Source: Heliobacterium chlorum | GTDB lineage: Bacteria > Bacillota > Desulfitobacteriia > Heliobacteriales > Heliobacteriaceae | Direction of reading: 5' to 3' | Length of the DNA: 64,000 bases | NCBI RefSeq assembly: GCF_014502795.1 | Contig: NZ_JACVHF010000014.1 | Location: forward strand, 1-64,000 | In this document: positions 49,193-59,895 of the stretch, piece after piece | Position numbering within the stretch: position 1 is the stretch's first letter | Layout of the letters: every line of letters begins with the position of its first letter | Notes under the pieces: model-generated | Told to the model about the DNA's origin: nothing | What the model saw: the letters and a program-made list of their open reading frames with translations, nothing else | Databases searched by the model: none | Position numbers and translations under genes: made by a program

Positions 49193-50611
49193 ATGGCCAA
49201 GAAAAAGTGGATACTCGCTGGATGGATGATCCTGCTGGTCGCCTTGATGGGGATGACCGTCGTCGGTTGCGGGAAACAACCGTCATCGACGTTAGGACCC
49301 ATCAATACGGGATTGGCTCCAGACGAAGTAGATATCCAGAAGTTTGCTGTGCTTTTCCCCCATCAGTATGACTCATTCATGAAAAATGCCGAGATGAGTA
49401 CGGTAGGCACCAAATACGGCGGTAACCTAGAAAAAGACAGTCACCTTGAAAAGTATCCCTATTTGAAGACGCTCTTTGCCGGATATGCCTTTTCTTTGGA
49501 GTATAACGAGGATCGGGGCCACGTTTACACGATGCACGACTTGGCAACGATTAAACGAGTCACGAGCCTGCCGAACGGTAAAAAGCAAGTCGGCTCCTGT
49601 ATGACTTGTAAGAGTGCCGAAGTCCCCGGCATGATTCAGAAGATGGGCTTAGACTATTATTCAACCCCTGTAGAAGAACATCTAAAAAATATGAATCATG
49701 GTATGTCGTGCTCGAACTGCCATGATCCTCAGACGATGAAACTCCGTGTTGTTCAGCCGGCCTTCATCGATGCGATGAAGCGCCGAGGTGAGGATGTAAC
49801 GAAAGCGACACAGCAGCAACTTCGTACATATGTCTGTGCTCAGTGTCACGTGGAATACTATTTTAACCCTACCCGTCAGGGCGAAGTCACCTTCCCCTGG
49901 GATAAGGGCTTTACGCCCGATCAAATGGAGCAATACTACAACGAGATCGCGGCAACACAAAACAAGTTCACCCAAGACTGGAAGCACCCCCTTTCAGGAG
50001 CGCCCATGTTGAAAGCACAGCATCCGGAGTTTGAAACCTACCAAGGCTCCATTCACCAGATCAATGGCGTTTCCTGCGCAGATTGCCATATGCCCTATAC
50101 GAAAGAAGGGAATCAGAAGATATCCAGCCACCAGTGGACGTCTCCCCTCAAACAGATGCAGCAATCTTGCACCGTTTGCCACCGGGAAGACGTGGACACG
50201 CTGCGCAACTACGTGATCAGCAAACAGGACTTAACCTTCGAGATGCTCAACAAGGCCGGTTCCGCGAACGAAGTTGCGGCCAAATCCATCGAGAAGGCAG
50301 TTCAAGCGGGAGCTACCGATGCGGACTTAACCGAAGCACGGAAACTCCATCGTTCTGCCCAGTGGCATTGGGATATCGTGGCGGCGGAAAACTCGATGGG
50401 CTTCCATAACACACCGCTCACCATGAATACTTTATCCAAGGCCATTGACTTGGCGAATCAGGCAACTATGGCGGCTGCCAAAGCCGGTAAGTTCAATGAT
50501 ATCCCTGCACCGACTCCCTATAGCGACTATATTAATGAACGGTTGAGTACACAAGGATGGCCCAAAGATAAAGGTGTAAAAATGCCACCATCCGATATGA
50601 GTTGGAAATAA
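49193..50611 (+). CDS. nrfA: Cytochrome c nitrite reductase catalytic subunit NrfA
   Basis: NrfA reduces nitrite to ammonium with six electrons. Five heme sites are present: the catalytic CMTCK (136-140, lysine ligand) and CSNCH (173-177), CAQCH (215-219), CADCH (295-299) and CTVCH (326-330). A lipobox VVGC ends at Cys26, so the enzyme is a lipoprotein held on the outer face of the membrane, as suits a cell with one membrane. ATG 49193 follows AGGAGAGAG. Length is 472 residues. Dedicated Nrf assembly genes for the CXXCK heme are not in the window. Confidence 0.97.
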   Translation: MAKKKWILAGWMILLVALMGMTVVGCGKQPSSTLGPINTGLAPDEVDIQKFAVLFPHQYDSFMKNAEMSTVGTKYGGNLEKDSHLEKYPYLKTLFAGYAFSLEYNEDRGHVYTMHDLATIKRVTSLPNGKKQVGSCMTCKSAEVPGMIQKMGLDYYSTPVEEHLKNMNHGMSCSNCHDPQTMKLRVVQPAFIDAMKRRGEDVTKATQQQLRTYVCAQCHVEYYFNPTRQGEVTFPWDKGFTPDQMEQYYNEIAATQNKFTQDWKHPLSGAPMLKAQHPEFETYQGSIHQINGVSCADCHMPYTKEGNQKISSHQWTSPLKQMQQSCTVCHREDVDTLRNYVISKQDLTFEMLNKAGSANEVAAKSIEKAVQAGATDADLTEARKLHRSAQWHWDIVAAENSMGFHNTPLTMNTLSKAIDLANQATMAAAKAGKFNDIPAPTPYSDYINERLSTQGWPKDKGVKMPPSDMSWK

Positions 50612-50645
50612 CCCATTAAGAATACCGACCAATATCTGTTTCCTA

Positions 50646-50673
50646 GGGACAGCGTAATGCTGTCTCTTTTTTT
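50646..50673 (+). terminator. Terminator after nrfA
   Basis: GGGACAGC and GCTGTCTC pair around a 5-nt loop followed by T7. Confidence 0.9.
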
Positions 50674-50703
50674 ATCAACCGAACAGACGAATCGTCGGGG
50701 CAA

Positions 50704-50735
50704 AAATAAAAAAATGGCAAGGAATGATACCTTGC
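50704..50735 (-). terminator. Terminator of HD-domain gene
   Basis: GCAAGG and CCTTGC arms (50717-50722, 50730-50735) with a 7-nt loop are followed on the minus strand by CATTTTTTTATTTTT. Confidence 0.82.
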
Positions 50736-50758
50736 TATCTCTTGAGGATGCTATTTGC

Positions 50759-51403
50759 TTACCCATGGATCGTCTGGGCAACTGCCTGTGTAATCTTGGA
50801 TGGATCGTGGGTATTTTTGGACGCCTCGACAATCACCCGATAAATCTCCATGGCAGAATCAGCAAATGCGTTCGGCACATTGTCTCTTCCACGACCATTA
50901 TGGTCCGCCCATACTACTGTGGCAAAACCGTCAACACCGATCGGGTTCTTCGCCGCCCCTAGGATGATCTCTGCAATTTTACCAGCCTTTTTGGCGGTAT
51001 GTGCAGCCATGTGGTAGCGGGCAGCAAATCGAGCAGACGCAACCCAATCCTGTGGGAGCCCGTATTTTTCCCCGAGAGCGGGAATCATTTTAGCCCCTTC
51101 GTTTTCGTGGCCGATATGGCGGGGCCACAAGGAAGGATCAGTGACCCCCTTGCCAATATCATGAAGCAATGCAGCACAGAGCACTCGAGGTTCGCGAGTA
51201 CGCTCGGCCGCCTTTCCAAGCACCAATGCGCTATGAATCCCGGCACACCCTTCCGGGTGATATTGTTCTGGCTGTCTCACACCAAAAAGGCGGTTAAGTT
51301 CAGGAAAGACTTTGGCCAATTCCCCGGATTGGTGAGCGTCGATCAGAGCCGCTGCCGGAGCATCGCTCGAAAAGATATGTTTTAAAAAGTCAACGGTATT
51401 CAT
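50759..51403 (-). CDS. HD-domain protein, likely phosphohydrolase
   Basis: The metal-binding HD signature is clear: H in CAGIHSALVL, ALLHDIGKGV with the HD pair, and later ARYHMAAH. The fold resembles the HD region of bacterial tRNA nucleotidyltransferases (pattern YHPEGCAGIHS, RHIGHENEGA), but the nucleotidyltransferase domain is absent, so this is a free-standing HD protein of 214 residues. The substrate is unknown; a 2',3'-cyclic phosphate or nucleotide is possible. ATG 51403 is preferred since GAAAGGA lies 8 nt upstream. Confidence 0.85.
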   Translation of the reverse strand: MNTVDFLKHIFSSDAPAAALIDAHQSGELAKVFPELNRLFGVRQPEQYHPEGCAGIHSALVLGKAAERTREPRVLCAALLHDIGKGVTDPSLWPRHIGHENEGAKMIPALGEKYGLPQDWVASARFAARYHMAAHTAKKAGKIAEIILGAAKNPIGVDGFATVVWADHNGRGRDNVPNAFADSAMEIYRVIVEASKNTHDPSKITQAVAQTIHG

Positions 51404-51424
51404 TTTAGATATCCTTTCTCTCAA

Positions 51425-51774
51425 GATGAGATGACACCAATTTATATTTACTGCGGAATAGGAAAAGTTTTTTGCCCTTTTTTGATTGAGTCTGTTATAG
51501 CTTTCCCAGTTATTAAGTCCCTCATTTCACTATTATACGGGATGTACGAACTCTTTTCGTATTGGATGTTATTTTTAGATCAATAATTTAAGGAGATGGG
51601 CGGCCCACCGCTAAGGGGCTTGGAAAAATATATTTGAGCACTAAGGTCACCGAATAATATTGGAACGAAAACAGAATGTTAGATATAGGTGAAGCTAAGT
51701 GCTTTAGCCCTGTTAGGGTTTCGCTTTTTCGGCAAGACTAGTTAACAGTTTCGCATAATTGGGGGAGTTCAATC
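51425..51774. other. Intergenic region without a supported gene
   Basis: The 350 bp are A/T-rich. A short hairpin (CCCTGTTAGGG, about 51708) followed by TTTCGCTTTTTC near 51717-51730 might be a weak terminator before the next gene. No riboswitch consensus or conserved frame was recognised. Confidence 0.5.
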
Positions 51775-52512
51775 ATGAAAAGTCCCGATAGAGAAGAGAG
51801 AGTCCGTACATATATCGCTCAGCTTTCTTCGGAATATGGCTTTGCATGGTCAGAGGAAGAACTGAAGGACCGTAGCCAGCGGATTATATCGGTGCTTGAA
51901 AATGAAAAAGAGCGAATTCGGGAAGAATTACTATCGGAAAAGCCGACACTGGGAGATAAAGAGGATGAGTTGGAAGCAGCCTTAGAAGAGATGGTCCAGG
52001 CCAAGGAGCAGGAGGGCATCCGATTCTATTTGGAAGGAGTGTTGTTCCGGCAGATGTTAGAGTCCCATAGAAAAAATTCCCCGGACACCACGATTCAGAA
52101 GACGATGGAGTATGTCTTTGACTCGCGGGGGAATGTTCGGATTTGTGAGGACCGTGTGCGTGTCGGGATGATTCGGCACTTGTTGAAGCTGAAGATGGCT
52201 TCTACGGGAGTGTTTTTGAACGTTAGCCAAATCGAAGACTCGGCAAACATACTCGCTAACGAAGAGCAATTACACATTAAGAACATCGTAGAGAAGGTCG
52301 TTACAGAGTTGCCATCAGCCCACTTTCGGTACAGTGATTTACTCGAACATATCGAAGACCAAATGTCATTTTTACGGGAAAAGAATATCGATGAGTATTT
52401 AGCGGGAGTTCGGGAGCGCAGGCAACAAGAAGGTAGGACCTATCATTCCCCACACCCAGCATTACCGCAGCAATTGCAGGGGAACGTATACATGTTTCCA
52501 ATGCAAAAATAA
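51775..52512 (+). CDS. Hypothetical charged helical protein
   Basis: I do not recognise the family. The 245-residue protein is soluble and rich in Glu, Arg and Leu. The N-terminal 100 residues look coiled-coil (ISVLENEKERIREELLSEKP), and the C-terminus ends with a Pro/Gln tail GNVYMFPMQK. No membrane segment, signal peptide or motif is visible. ATG 51775 follows TGGGGGAG. It lies upstream of the large hybrid kinase but is separated from it by a terminator. Confidence 0.75.
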   Translation: MKSPDREERVRTYIAQLSSEYGFAWSEEELKDRSQRIISVLENEKERIREELLSEKPTLGDKEDELEAALEEMVQAKEQEGIRFYLEGVLFRQMLESHRKNSPDTTIQKTMEYVFDSRGNVRICEDRVRVGMIRHLLKLKMASTGVFLNVSQIEDSANILANEEQLHIKNIVEKVVTELPSAHFRYSDLLEHIEDQMSFLREKNIDEYLAGVRERRQQEGRTYHSPHPALPQQLQGNVYMFPMQK

Positions 52513-52547
52513 TCGCGTAAAACATTAATCAATAAAAGATCAAAGCG

Positions 52548-52591
52548 AAGAGGGATGACTGCATTAGATATTGCGGCGTCCCTCTTTTTTA
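52548..52591 (+). terminator. Terminator after hypothetical gene
   Basis: AAGAGGGA and TCCCTCTT arms with a 22-nt partly paired loop are followed by T6. The gap to 52773 shows no other clear signal. Confidence 0.75.
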
Positions 52592-52773
52592 TTGCGATTC
52601 ACTAAGAAGAATAAAATATAAAATGCGGATATAAGTGTAGCAGGATTTAGACCGGAGCAGCGGAATAAGGATAGTAACGAAAACTATCTATAAAAAAGAA
52701 TATCTTGGCACTCATCCATTATTTCCCTTACCTATTGTCCCGAAAAAAAGCAGCCCTACGAGGGGGAGCGGGC

Positions 52774-55700
52774 ATGAGTATAGTATCCAAAACAAAAACC
52801 TTAAGGCAGCTTACTTTTCCCGAACTAATGCTGCTCTTTGCGTTGACGATCCTAGGGCTTCTCGGAAACTATTTTAGTTTAAACCTCTTTTTCGGTGTGG
52901 ACTTTCTCTTTGGCAGCATCGCCACGATGGTTGTGCTGAGGTTATATGGCTTGGAATACGGGTTGGCTGCCTCAGCTATCGCAGCCAGCTACACCCTTTG
53001 GCTTTGGAACCACCCCTACGCGGCGATCATTATCCTGTTGGAAACATTGCTCGTAGGTATTTCCATTCGACGTCGGAACCACAGCCTCATCGAGGTTACC
53101 ACCGTTTATTGGCTGGTTATAGGCATGCCCTTGGTCTGGATTTTCTACCACGGGATCATGGATGTAGACCCCATATCGACCCTGTTGATTATGTTAAAAC
53201 AAGGAACTAACGGCATATTCAACGTGGTAATTGCCAGCTTGCTGATCATGTACTTTCCCTTTCACCGGTTAGGTTTGCCGGTAACAACCTATAGACAAAT
53301 CCCCTTAGCGCAGTCCTGGGCGATTTCACTGACCGCCTTCGTCCTTATTCCCTCAATATTAATGATGACCATATACAGCCGGGACGAATTCAACAAAATC
53401 GAAGATGAAATCGAAAACCAGTTAACCAATGTGACCAATAATACGACCAAAAGGCTGGACATACGCTATCAGGAAGCCCTTCATTCGCTATCGGAAATCG
53501 CTCGTATCGGTGCCGAGACAGATATGAAACCGGTACGCAAAGTCCGCGATGCTTTAGAATTAATGCAAACGCTGCGAATGGATGTTATATCTGTTTATCT
53601 GTTTGATTTGAACAACAGGAAAATAGATGCCTGGGAATCACCGCAAGAATCGGTGCCCCACCGAGTGGAACAAGCGCCGGTAGGAGTTTCGCGGTACCCG
53701 GTGAATACAACGGAAGAATATGTCAGCGATGTAATGATTCCCGGTGTTGATATGGCTGTCCCTGTGATAAAAGAAAACCATACCATTGGGACGGCTGTTG
53801 GGCGGATCAATCTAGACTTTTTAAAACAAAACCTGTTTACCTCCCTCACAGGTTCGTATGACCATGTTCAGATTACCTTATTAGACCCGCAAAAACGGGT
53901 ATTGGCGAGTACCCGAAAAGACCTTTCCTTCTTACAGATTTATCAGTACGACCAAGAAGGGATCGCAGAGCCCTGGAAAGAGGGCATGTGGCGAAGGGCT
54001 CCAAAAGATCAAAATGTCCCACCTGTGAGCATTTGGCGGGACTCGGTCTATCTCCGAGATAGCACCGTTAGCCCACAGTTACCGTGGAAGATCGTTGTGG
54101 AAATCTCGGTGGCTCCGTTTCAAGAACGTTTGATGAAAAGCTATATTCGTAACTTCATCACCATGCTGATCTTCACCTTTGGGGCCTTAGCCATCGGAAC
54201 ATGGTATAGCCGGAAAATGACCCATCCCGTGGTGCAATTGGCCGGGGTCACCCGGGGTCTTCCCGATAAAATAATGTTCCAACAATCGACGGAGTGGCCG
54301 AACAGCCAAATTGAAGAATTAAACGAATTGATCTCCAATTATCAAGGCATGGCCCAAGCGCTACAGGAGAAGTTTCTGGAAATCAAAAGGGTCAACGAAA
54401 CCTTGGAAGAGAAGGTCGAAGAGCGGACCAGTGAATTGGCGGAAGCGAACCGAGTGTTTCGGCAGGAGAAAGATTTTATTACCACTGTGTTGGATACTTC
54501 CGGAGCGCTTGTCCTCGTGACAGAACGACAGGGTCGGATCGTCCGGTTTAGCCGGGCCTGTGAGGAGGTATCGGGATATACCTTTGCAGAGGTTCAAGGG
54601 CGACCATTCTGGGACTTTTTGTTACAGTCTGAAACAGCGTCCCTGCTGAAAGAGGCCTTTGCCGATCCGAATTCAGAGCGATTCCTCCGCAAAAATCAGA
54701 ATCAGTGGATCACGAAAGACGGTAGATTGCGGATGATCGCCTGGTCGAATGCGCCGCTCTACGATAGCCTGGGCCAAGTGAGGTATATAGTTTCCACTGG
54801 TATCGACGTGACCGAACAGAACGAAGCAGAAGAACAACGGTTACGTCTAGCGGATGAGTTTAAAAAGACGATACAGATGCTGCCGAACATCGTTTTCAAA
54901 GCGGTCCGACAACAAGACGGCCATTTTTATCTCACCTTTAACGAGGGAGCCATGGCCGAAAAATTTGGACTGACGACTGAAGTGGTGAAAGGAAAGCCTG
55001 TCGAGGAGGTTCACCCGCCCGAATTTTCTCATGTGGCTCTGCCGTCTTTAGAGCGAGTCTATCAAGGGGAAATTACCGAGTTCATCACCACCCTTGGTAG
55101 GCAGGTTTTCTACAACTATGCAAAGCCTTTTTATGAAGAGGAACGTCCTGAACCGGTCGGTGTCGTTGGATTTGTGTCAGATATTACGGAACTCAAAAAG
55201 ACCGAAGCGGAATTGGTCAAGCAAAAGGGTCTCCTAAACATGCTGCATAATGCGGCCTCCCGTTTTGTCGAATCGGTTCAGCCGAAGCAAATTTTTGAAT
55301 ATATGCTCTCTGAATTGTTGCAACTCACCGGCAGCCGGATGGGCTATCTCGCCGAATTGGTCATGGATGAGCAAGGGAATCATCTGCTGCAAAACCACGC
55401 CATCTTCAATATGACCGATGATAGAGAGAAGTCGCGTTCATATGATATAAATGATGTCCGGGCGTTGGAGGTTCGGAAGTTAGACAGCTTGTTCGGAAGG
55501 GTTATCGAGCGCAGAAGCCCCTTGCTGATCAATCGGAAGGATGAATCCGTCCATGTTCCGATGCCTGTCGGACACCCTGCCATCGAAACATTGGTAAGCA
55601 TCCCCGTATATTATGGAGATGAAGTGGTCGGTTGTTATGGCGTGGCCAATTGCCCCGATGGTTATGATGATGCCGTTGTAGAGTTTTTACAACCCTTTAC

Positions 55701-57453
55701 ATCTACTTGTGGCATTATGATCAACGCCTTGCGTTCCAATCGGGAGCGGGCCGAGGTTCAGAAAGAACTCATTCGGGCGAAACAGGCCGCAGAAAAAGCC
55801 AATCAAGCGAAAAGTGACTTTTTAGCGGTGATGAGTCATGAAATCCGTACTCCGATGAACGGAATCATCGGAATGACAGAATTACTGCTCGAATCTCCAT
55901 TAGACGAAGAGCAACGAGAATACGCCCAAATCGTTCACGAGTCGGCCGAACTCCTGTTGACCGTCATCAACGATATCCTCGACTTTTCGAAAATTGAAGC
56001 CGAAAAGATGGAGTTGGAATCAGTCCCCCTTCAAATTCAGTCCATTGTCACCGGGGTGGCAAAATTACTGCAAAGTAAAGCCCAGGAAAAAAGGATTCAA
56101 TTGACAGCTTCTGTAGACGAGCAAATCGGCAGACCGCTGCTGGGAGACCCCTTGCGACTGAAGCAAATCTTACTTAATCTCGTCAGCAATGCTGTTAAAT
56201 TCACTGAACAGGGAGAAGTGACCGTTTCAGCGAGAACACTGTCCCAGGCAAATAACGCTGTCAAGATTCGCTTCGAAATCAAAGATACGGGAATCGGAAT
56301 TGCCAAGGAACTGCAAGAGCGCCTTTTTGAACCTTTCACCCAGGTCGATGGTTCCACCTCTCGCAAGTACGGCGGAACGGGATTGGGACTGGTGATTTCT
56401 AAACGGCTCGTCCGGATGATGGGTGGAGACATGGGCTTTCAGAGCGAATTGGGGCAAGGAACGCGATTCTGGTTCGACATCGCCTTCCCCTACGCCGAAG
56501 AAGCAGCGGAGCCCTTTGCCTTTACTACTGATGGAGTGGTTATGGCGGAGAGTCGCTCCCCTATAGATGAAGAAGGAACTTCATCACGACCACGAATGCA
56601 GGTAGATCTGCCGATACTCCTCGTCGAAGATAACCCGGTCAACCGGAAGCTGGCGACAATTCAACTAACGAAGCTCGGGCTGAATGTTTATCCCGTCAAC
56701 ACCGGGCTGGAAGCGATCGAGGCGGTGTCGCGGAACGATTTTGCCCTCATCTTGATGGACTGCCAGATGCCGGGTATGGACGGGTTTATGACCACAGAAA
56801 TGATCCGGGAAGAAGAAAAAGGTTCCGGCAAACACATCCCCATTATCGCCATGACGGCGATGGTGATGCAGGGAGACCGCGAGAAATGTTTGCGTGCAGG
56901 GATGGACGACTATATCAGTAAACCGGTAGAAGCGAAAGAGTTGGCGAAGATCTTGGAGCGGTGGTTGAGACGAGGTATGAAGCAGGGGGCATCGAAAAAT
57001 GATCAAGAGCCGAGGACAGAGGCGATGAAATCACCGGAAGAACGGGCAGCGACCAGATTGGACCAAAGGGAAACGAAGATAGTATTGAACGTTCTCGATG
57101 GGGAGGTTTTAGCGAGCCTTCGAGAACTTGCCAGTGAGAGTGAACCGGACTTCTTGAAAAATATCCTCGAATTGTTCAGGGAAGAGTCATCCCTTCTGGC
57201 GAAACAATTGAGCGATGGACTCGCTCAGACACGTTTTAACGAGATCTCAGCGGCGGCCCACGCATTAAAGTCGAGCAGTGCAAATATTGGAGCCTTAGGA
57301 TTATCACAACTAAGTGCTCAGTTAGAAAATGCGGCTAAAGCGGCAGAGGTGACTCTGGCGAAGGAGTGCTATCTAAAATGGCAGTCCGAGTATCAACAAG
57401 TACTTCACGAATTGGATATGGTACAGCAAAAGGAGGAACCGGAGAAAATTTAA
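52774..57453 (+). CDS. Large hybrid sensor histidine kinase with receiver and HPt domains
   Basis: The 1559-residue protein begins with five to six membrane segments (residues 15-200), then an extracytoplasmic Cache-like sensor (about 215-460) and another membrane helix (about 465-485). In the cytoplasm follow a coiled coil (525-560), two PAS domains (about 565-690 and 695-810), a GAF domain (about 835-995), HisKA with the phosphorylated His near 1022 in [10 protein letters not shown], HATPase_c ([20 protein letters not shown]), a receiver domain with Asp near 1328 in [11 protein letters not shown], and HPt with His near 1495 in [11 protein letters not shown]. It holds a whole phosphorelay chain except the output regulator. 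ATG 52774 follows AGGGGGAG. No response regulator is adjacent. Confidence 0.95.
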   Translation: MSIVSKTKTLRQLTFPELMLLFALTILGLLGNYFSLNLFFGVDFLFGSIATMVVLRLYGLEYGLAASAIAASYTLWLWNHPYAAIIILLETLLVGISIRRRNHSLIEVTTVYWLVIGMPLVWIFYHGIMDVDPISTLLIMLKQGTNGIFNVVIASLLIMYFPFHRLGLPVTTYRQIPLAQSWAISLTAFVLIPSILMMTIYSRDEFNKIEDEIENQLTNVTNNTTKRLDIRYQEALHSLSEIARIGAETDMKPVRKVRDALELMQTLRMDVISVYLFDLNNRKIDAWESPQESVPHRVEQAPVGVSRYPVNTTEEYVSDVMIPGVDMAVPVIKENHTIGTAVGRINLDFLKQNLFTSLTGSYDHVQITLLDPQKRVLASTRKDLSFLQIYQYDQEGIAEPWKEGMWRRAPKDQNVPPVSIWRDSVYLRDSTVSPQLPWKIVVEISVAPFQERLMKSYIRNFITMLIFTFGALAIGTWYSRKMTHPVVQLAGVTRGLPDKIMFQQSTEWPNSQIEELNELISNYQGMAQALQEKFLEIKRVNETLEEKVEERTSELAEANRVFRQEKDFITTVLDTSGALVLVTERQGRIVRFSRACEEVSGYTFAEVQGRPFWDFLLQSETASLLKEAFADPNSERFLRKNQNQWITKDGRLRMIAWSNAPLYDSLGQVRYIVSTGIDVTEQNEAEEQRLRLADEFKKTIQMLPNIVFKAVRQQDGHFYLTFNEGAMAEKFGLTTEVVKGKPVEEVHPPEFSHVALPSLERVYQGEITEFITTLGRQVFYNYAKPFYEEERPEPVGVVGFVSDITELKKTEAELVKQKGLLNMLHNAASRFVESVQPKQIFEYMLSELLQLTGSRMGYLAELVMDEQGNHLLQNHAIFNMTDDREKSRSYDINDVRALEVRKLDSLFGRVIERRSPLLINRKDESVHVPMPVGHPAIETLVSIPVYYGDEVVGCYGVANCPDGYDDAVVEFLQPFTSTCGIMINALRSNRERAEVQKELIRAKQAAEKANQAKSDFLAVMSHEIRTPMNGIIGMTELLLESPLDEEQREYAQIVHESAELLLTVINDILDFSKIEAEKMELESVPLQIQSIVTGVAKLLQSKAQEKRIQLTASVDEQIGRPLLGDPLRLKQILLNLVSNAVKFTEQGEVTVSARTLSQANNAVKIRFEIKDTGIGIAKELQERLFEPFTQVDGSTSRKYGGTGLGLVISKRLVRMMGGDMGFQSELGQGTRFWFDIAFPYAEEAAEPFAFTTDGVVMAESRSPIDEEGTSSRPRMQVDLPILLVEDNPVNRKLATIQLTKLGLNVYPVNTGLEAIEAVSRNDFALILMDCQMPGMDGFMTTEMIREEEKGSGKHIPIIAMTAMVMQGDREKCLRAGMDDYISKPVEAKELAKILERWLRRGMKQGASKNDQEPRTEAMKSPEERAATRLDQRETKIVLNVLDGEVLASLRELASESEPDFLKNILELFREESSLLAKQLSDGLAQTRFNEISAAAHALKSSSANIGALGLSQLSAQLENAAKAAEVTLAKECYLKWQSEYQQVLHELDMVQQKEEPEKI

Positions 57454-57471
57454 CCCCCCTTGCCAGGATAG

Positions 57472-57497
57472 GGCCGTCAATGGACGGCCTTTTTTGT
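57472..57497 (+). terminator. Terminator after hybrid kinase
   Basis: GGCCGTC and GACGGCC pair around AATG and run into T6. Confidence 0.88.
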
Positions 57498-57606
57498 CGA
57501 CCCGATTTCCGAAAAATTGTAACAAAACTCAAAAAATTGTCGAAAAGACGGTTGTTTGAAGGTAAAATAACCATTATGCTAAGAGTAGAAAAAGGAAGTG
57601 AAAAAG

Positions 57607-58071
57607 ATGGATTCCATTATCCGCGAATATATCCTTTATTACCTGGGCTATCTCATTTTTGATGCTGCGGTCATGTTTGTTACCGGACTGACCGTGTTGA
57701 GCGAACCGATCAATTTCGGCAGACTTCCGATATACGCTCTACTGACGGGGCTGGTTGTTGCGTTATCCCGATGGTATTTGGACCCGTTCGGCTTTGGCCT
57801 TCATATTTTCGCGACCGCTGCAGGCTCTACAGTCATTGCCAATCGAGTATTTCCCATGAGTATTCGCACCGCTTTCCTATCTACCCTGTTGGGTTTGTCT
57901 GTTCTTTCGGCAACAGAGTATTTGTGTTATCCCTTCTTCATACGCTTTTGGCAGGACCCGAATTATGTGGAAAACATATATACCGATATCGTCTCCGGAT
58001 GGGCCATCATTCTCTTACTGATTCTGTTTAATATTGGAGTGCATTATGCAAGAAAAAATCAAGGAAATTGA
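57607..58071 (+). CDS. Integral membrane protein next to Spo0B-type kinase
   Basis: I do not recognise a named family. The 154-residue protein has four to five membrane segments (about residues 10-30, 40-60, 65-85, 95-115 and 125-148) with little outside the membrane. ATG 57607 follows AAAGGAAG. Its 3' end overlaps the following kinase gene by 26 nt, so the two are made together. It may be the sensory or anchoring partner of that kinase. Confidence 0.75.
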   Translation: MDSIIREYILYYLGYLIFDAAVMFVTGLTVLSEPINFGRLPIYALLTGLVVALSRWYLDPFGFGLHIFATAAGSTVIANRVFPMSIRTAFLSTLLGLSVLSATEYLCYPFFIRFWQDPNYVENIYTDIVSGWAIILLLILFNIGVHYARKNQGN

Positions 58072-58945
58072 ACATTCTAAAGATGAAATAAAAAAATTAA
58101 TGCAAAATACCATTGGAGCCATCGCAGTCATGCTGTTTATGGTCATTTTTATCTTTGGATTTGATAAAGATTCAGGCATCATTCTAAATGAGGGTCTGTC
58201 ACGATTACATTTATCTAAATATGGGGCCTACATTATTTTAATTTTGCTGTTATTTGTGCTTTATTTTTTAGATAAGATCAAAAAAATCCAGGAAGTCCTG
58301 ATGGAGGCGATCGAAACCTCCCGGCAATTGGAAAGTGCCCACAAAATCGTAGAGATGTACCGGATCAACCAGCATGAATTTCTCAACCAACTCCAAGTGA
58401 TTTCCGGCTTCATTCAACTGAAAAAACCGGAAATGGCCCTCGATTATATTAAGGGATATAATATTCGCTTTCGGAACAACCTGAACGTATCCCATTTGGC
58501 ACGTATGGATGTGGCGGCTATCTTAATCACCAAAATGACCAGCGAATTAGGCGAAACAATCGACTTTAAAATCAGCATTCATGATGATTTAAAGCATTTG
58601 GCCTTTACCCCGTCAGAGACGGTTACCGTTCTAGGGAATCTGTTGCAAAACGCCATGGAGGAGGTACATAAGTTTTCCGAGACAGAGCGCAAAATTGAGA
58701 TCGATTTTTTTGCAAAGGAAAAAGGCTCCGGTTTCACGGTCAGTAATAGGGGAAAAATCCCCGAGGAAATCCTGGCGAAAATTTTTGAACAGGGTTTTAC
58801 CACAAAAGACGGAAAGAATTCTGGAGTGGGCCTGTTTTTGGTTTCAAAAACAGTGCAGAAACGCAAAGGTTCACTTCGAGTCTGGAATGGGGACGATCAG
58901 GTACACTTTCAAGTCTGGATCCCGGATCCGCCGGGTGAGTCGTAA
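58046..58945 (+). CDS. Spo0B/CitA-type sensor histidine kinase
   Basis: Two membrane helices (about residues 20-40 and 55-78) are followed by a dimerisation helix with the Spo0B-like phosphoacceptor motif YRINQHEFLNQLQVISGFIQ (His near 112) and a GHKL ATPase domain (LGNLLQNAMEE, GFTTKDGKNSGVGLFLVSKT). The motif places it with CitA/DcuS/Spo0B-type kinases and not with the HisKA class. No extracellular sensor domain of size is present, so the overlapping membrane protein may sense the signal. ATG 58046 is chosen, with GGAG 6 nt upstream. No response regulator is adjacent. Confidence 0.88.
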   Translation: MQEKIKEIEHSKDEIKKLMQNTIGAIAVMLFMVIFIFGFDKDSGIILNEGLSRLHLSKYGAYIILILLLFVLYFLDKIKKIQEVLMEAIETSRQLESAHKIVEMYRINQHEFLNQLQVISGFIQLKKPEMALDYIKGYNIRFRNNLNVSHLARMDVAAILITKMTSELGETIDFKISIHDDLKHLAFTPSETVTVLGNLLQNAMEEVHKFSETERKIEIDFFAKEKGSGFTVSNRGKIPEEILAKIFEQGFTTKDGKNSGVGLFLVSKTVQKRKGSLRVWNGDDQVHFQVWIPDPPGES

Positions 58946-59032
58946 GCCCAACAACCTAACATTTCCACAAACCTTCTTCGGCAGAGTTCATAGGTTAGAG
59001 TGAACAAATTCTGCGACGGGGAAGGTGTTTTT

Positions 59033-59863
59033 ATGCCCAAAAAACCGCTTTGGTCTCCCACGACAGCCTGGCCGACAGGTCTGCGAAACGACAAACCCCG
59101 TAACCAAGGAGTCACTATGGTTTTTGACAAGGGAATCGGCCTTGTGGCTTTTCACGACCTTTTGGAGATGGCCGGTGATTACATCGATTTCATCAAGTTA
59201 GGTTTTGGTTCTTCCGCACTGTACCGGCCGGAAATTCTTGAGCAAAAAGTCGATCTAGCTCGGCGCTACGGGGTGGAAGTTTATGTGGGCGGAACGCTGG
59301 GAGAAATCGCCTACTGGCAGCAGGATTATGACGAGTTTCTTCGAGGGCTCCATGGCTATGGGATTGGCTGGGTAGAGATTTCTGACGGGACGATCGACCT
59401 TTCCCTTCGCGAACGTCGGCAATTGATTCGGCGTGCTCTCAACGAAGGATTTCGCGTCATCACCGAGGTCGGGAAAAAGGATCCCACTCAGAATCTGGCC
59501 TTGAGCCAGTTGATCCAGCAGGTATTGGATGATCTTTCTCTCGGTGCTTCCTATGTAATTATTGAGGGGAGGGAATCCGGTAAAGATGTCAGTCTTTTTG
59601 ACTCTAAGGGTGGCGTCAAAGAGGACGACTTGGAGATTGTGGCGGGGGCATTGGCTTCTACCGATGTTCTCATATGGGAAGCGCCGATGAAAGAACAACA
59701 GCAGATTTTGATTCAACGTTTCGGTCCCAATGTCAATCTGGGTAACATTCCCGTTACGGAAGTGATCGCTCTGGAATCCCTTCGCCGTGGGTTACGCTCC
59801 GATACGCTTCGCCCTGCCATCGAGAGCAGTTCGGTGGAGACCGCCGATAATCGAGTAGGCTGA
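59033..59863 (+). CDS. comA: Phosphosulfolactate synthase ComA
   Basis: ComA adds sulfite to phosphoenolpyruvate to make (R)-phosphosulfolactate. The 276-residue barrel shows FIKLGFGSSALY, VYVGGTLGEIAYWQ and EISDGTIDL, with GRESGKDVSLFD near the end. ATG 59033 was chosen since GGGAAGG lies 9 nt upstream. comB follows after 32 nt. In spore formers these two genes lead to sulfolactate in the spore; in methanogens they start coenzyme M synthesis. Confidence 0.93.
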   Translation: MPKKPLWSPTTAWPTGLRNDKPRNQGVTMVFDKGIGLVAFHDLLEMAGDYIDFIKLGFGSSALYRPEILEQKVDLARRYGVEVYVGGTLGEIAYWQQDYDEFLRGLHGYGIGWVEISDGTIDLSLRERRQLIRRALNEGFRVITEVGKKDPTQNLALSQLIQQVLDDLSLGASYVIIEGRESGKDVSLFDSKGGVKEDDLEIVAGALASTDVLIWEAPMKEQQQILIQRFGPNVNLGNIPVTEVIALESLRRGLRSDTLRPAIESSSVETADNRVG

Positions 59864-59895
59864 CACGGTTGACTTGACAACCGGAGGGAAAGACG

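Noticed and set aside
50759-51403. Annotation as tRNA nucleotidyltransferase
   Set aside because: Only the HD part resembles that enzyme; the nucleotidyltransferase head domain is absent.
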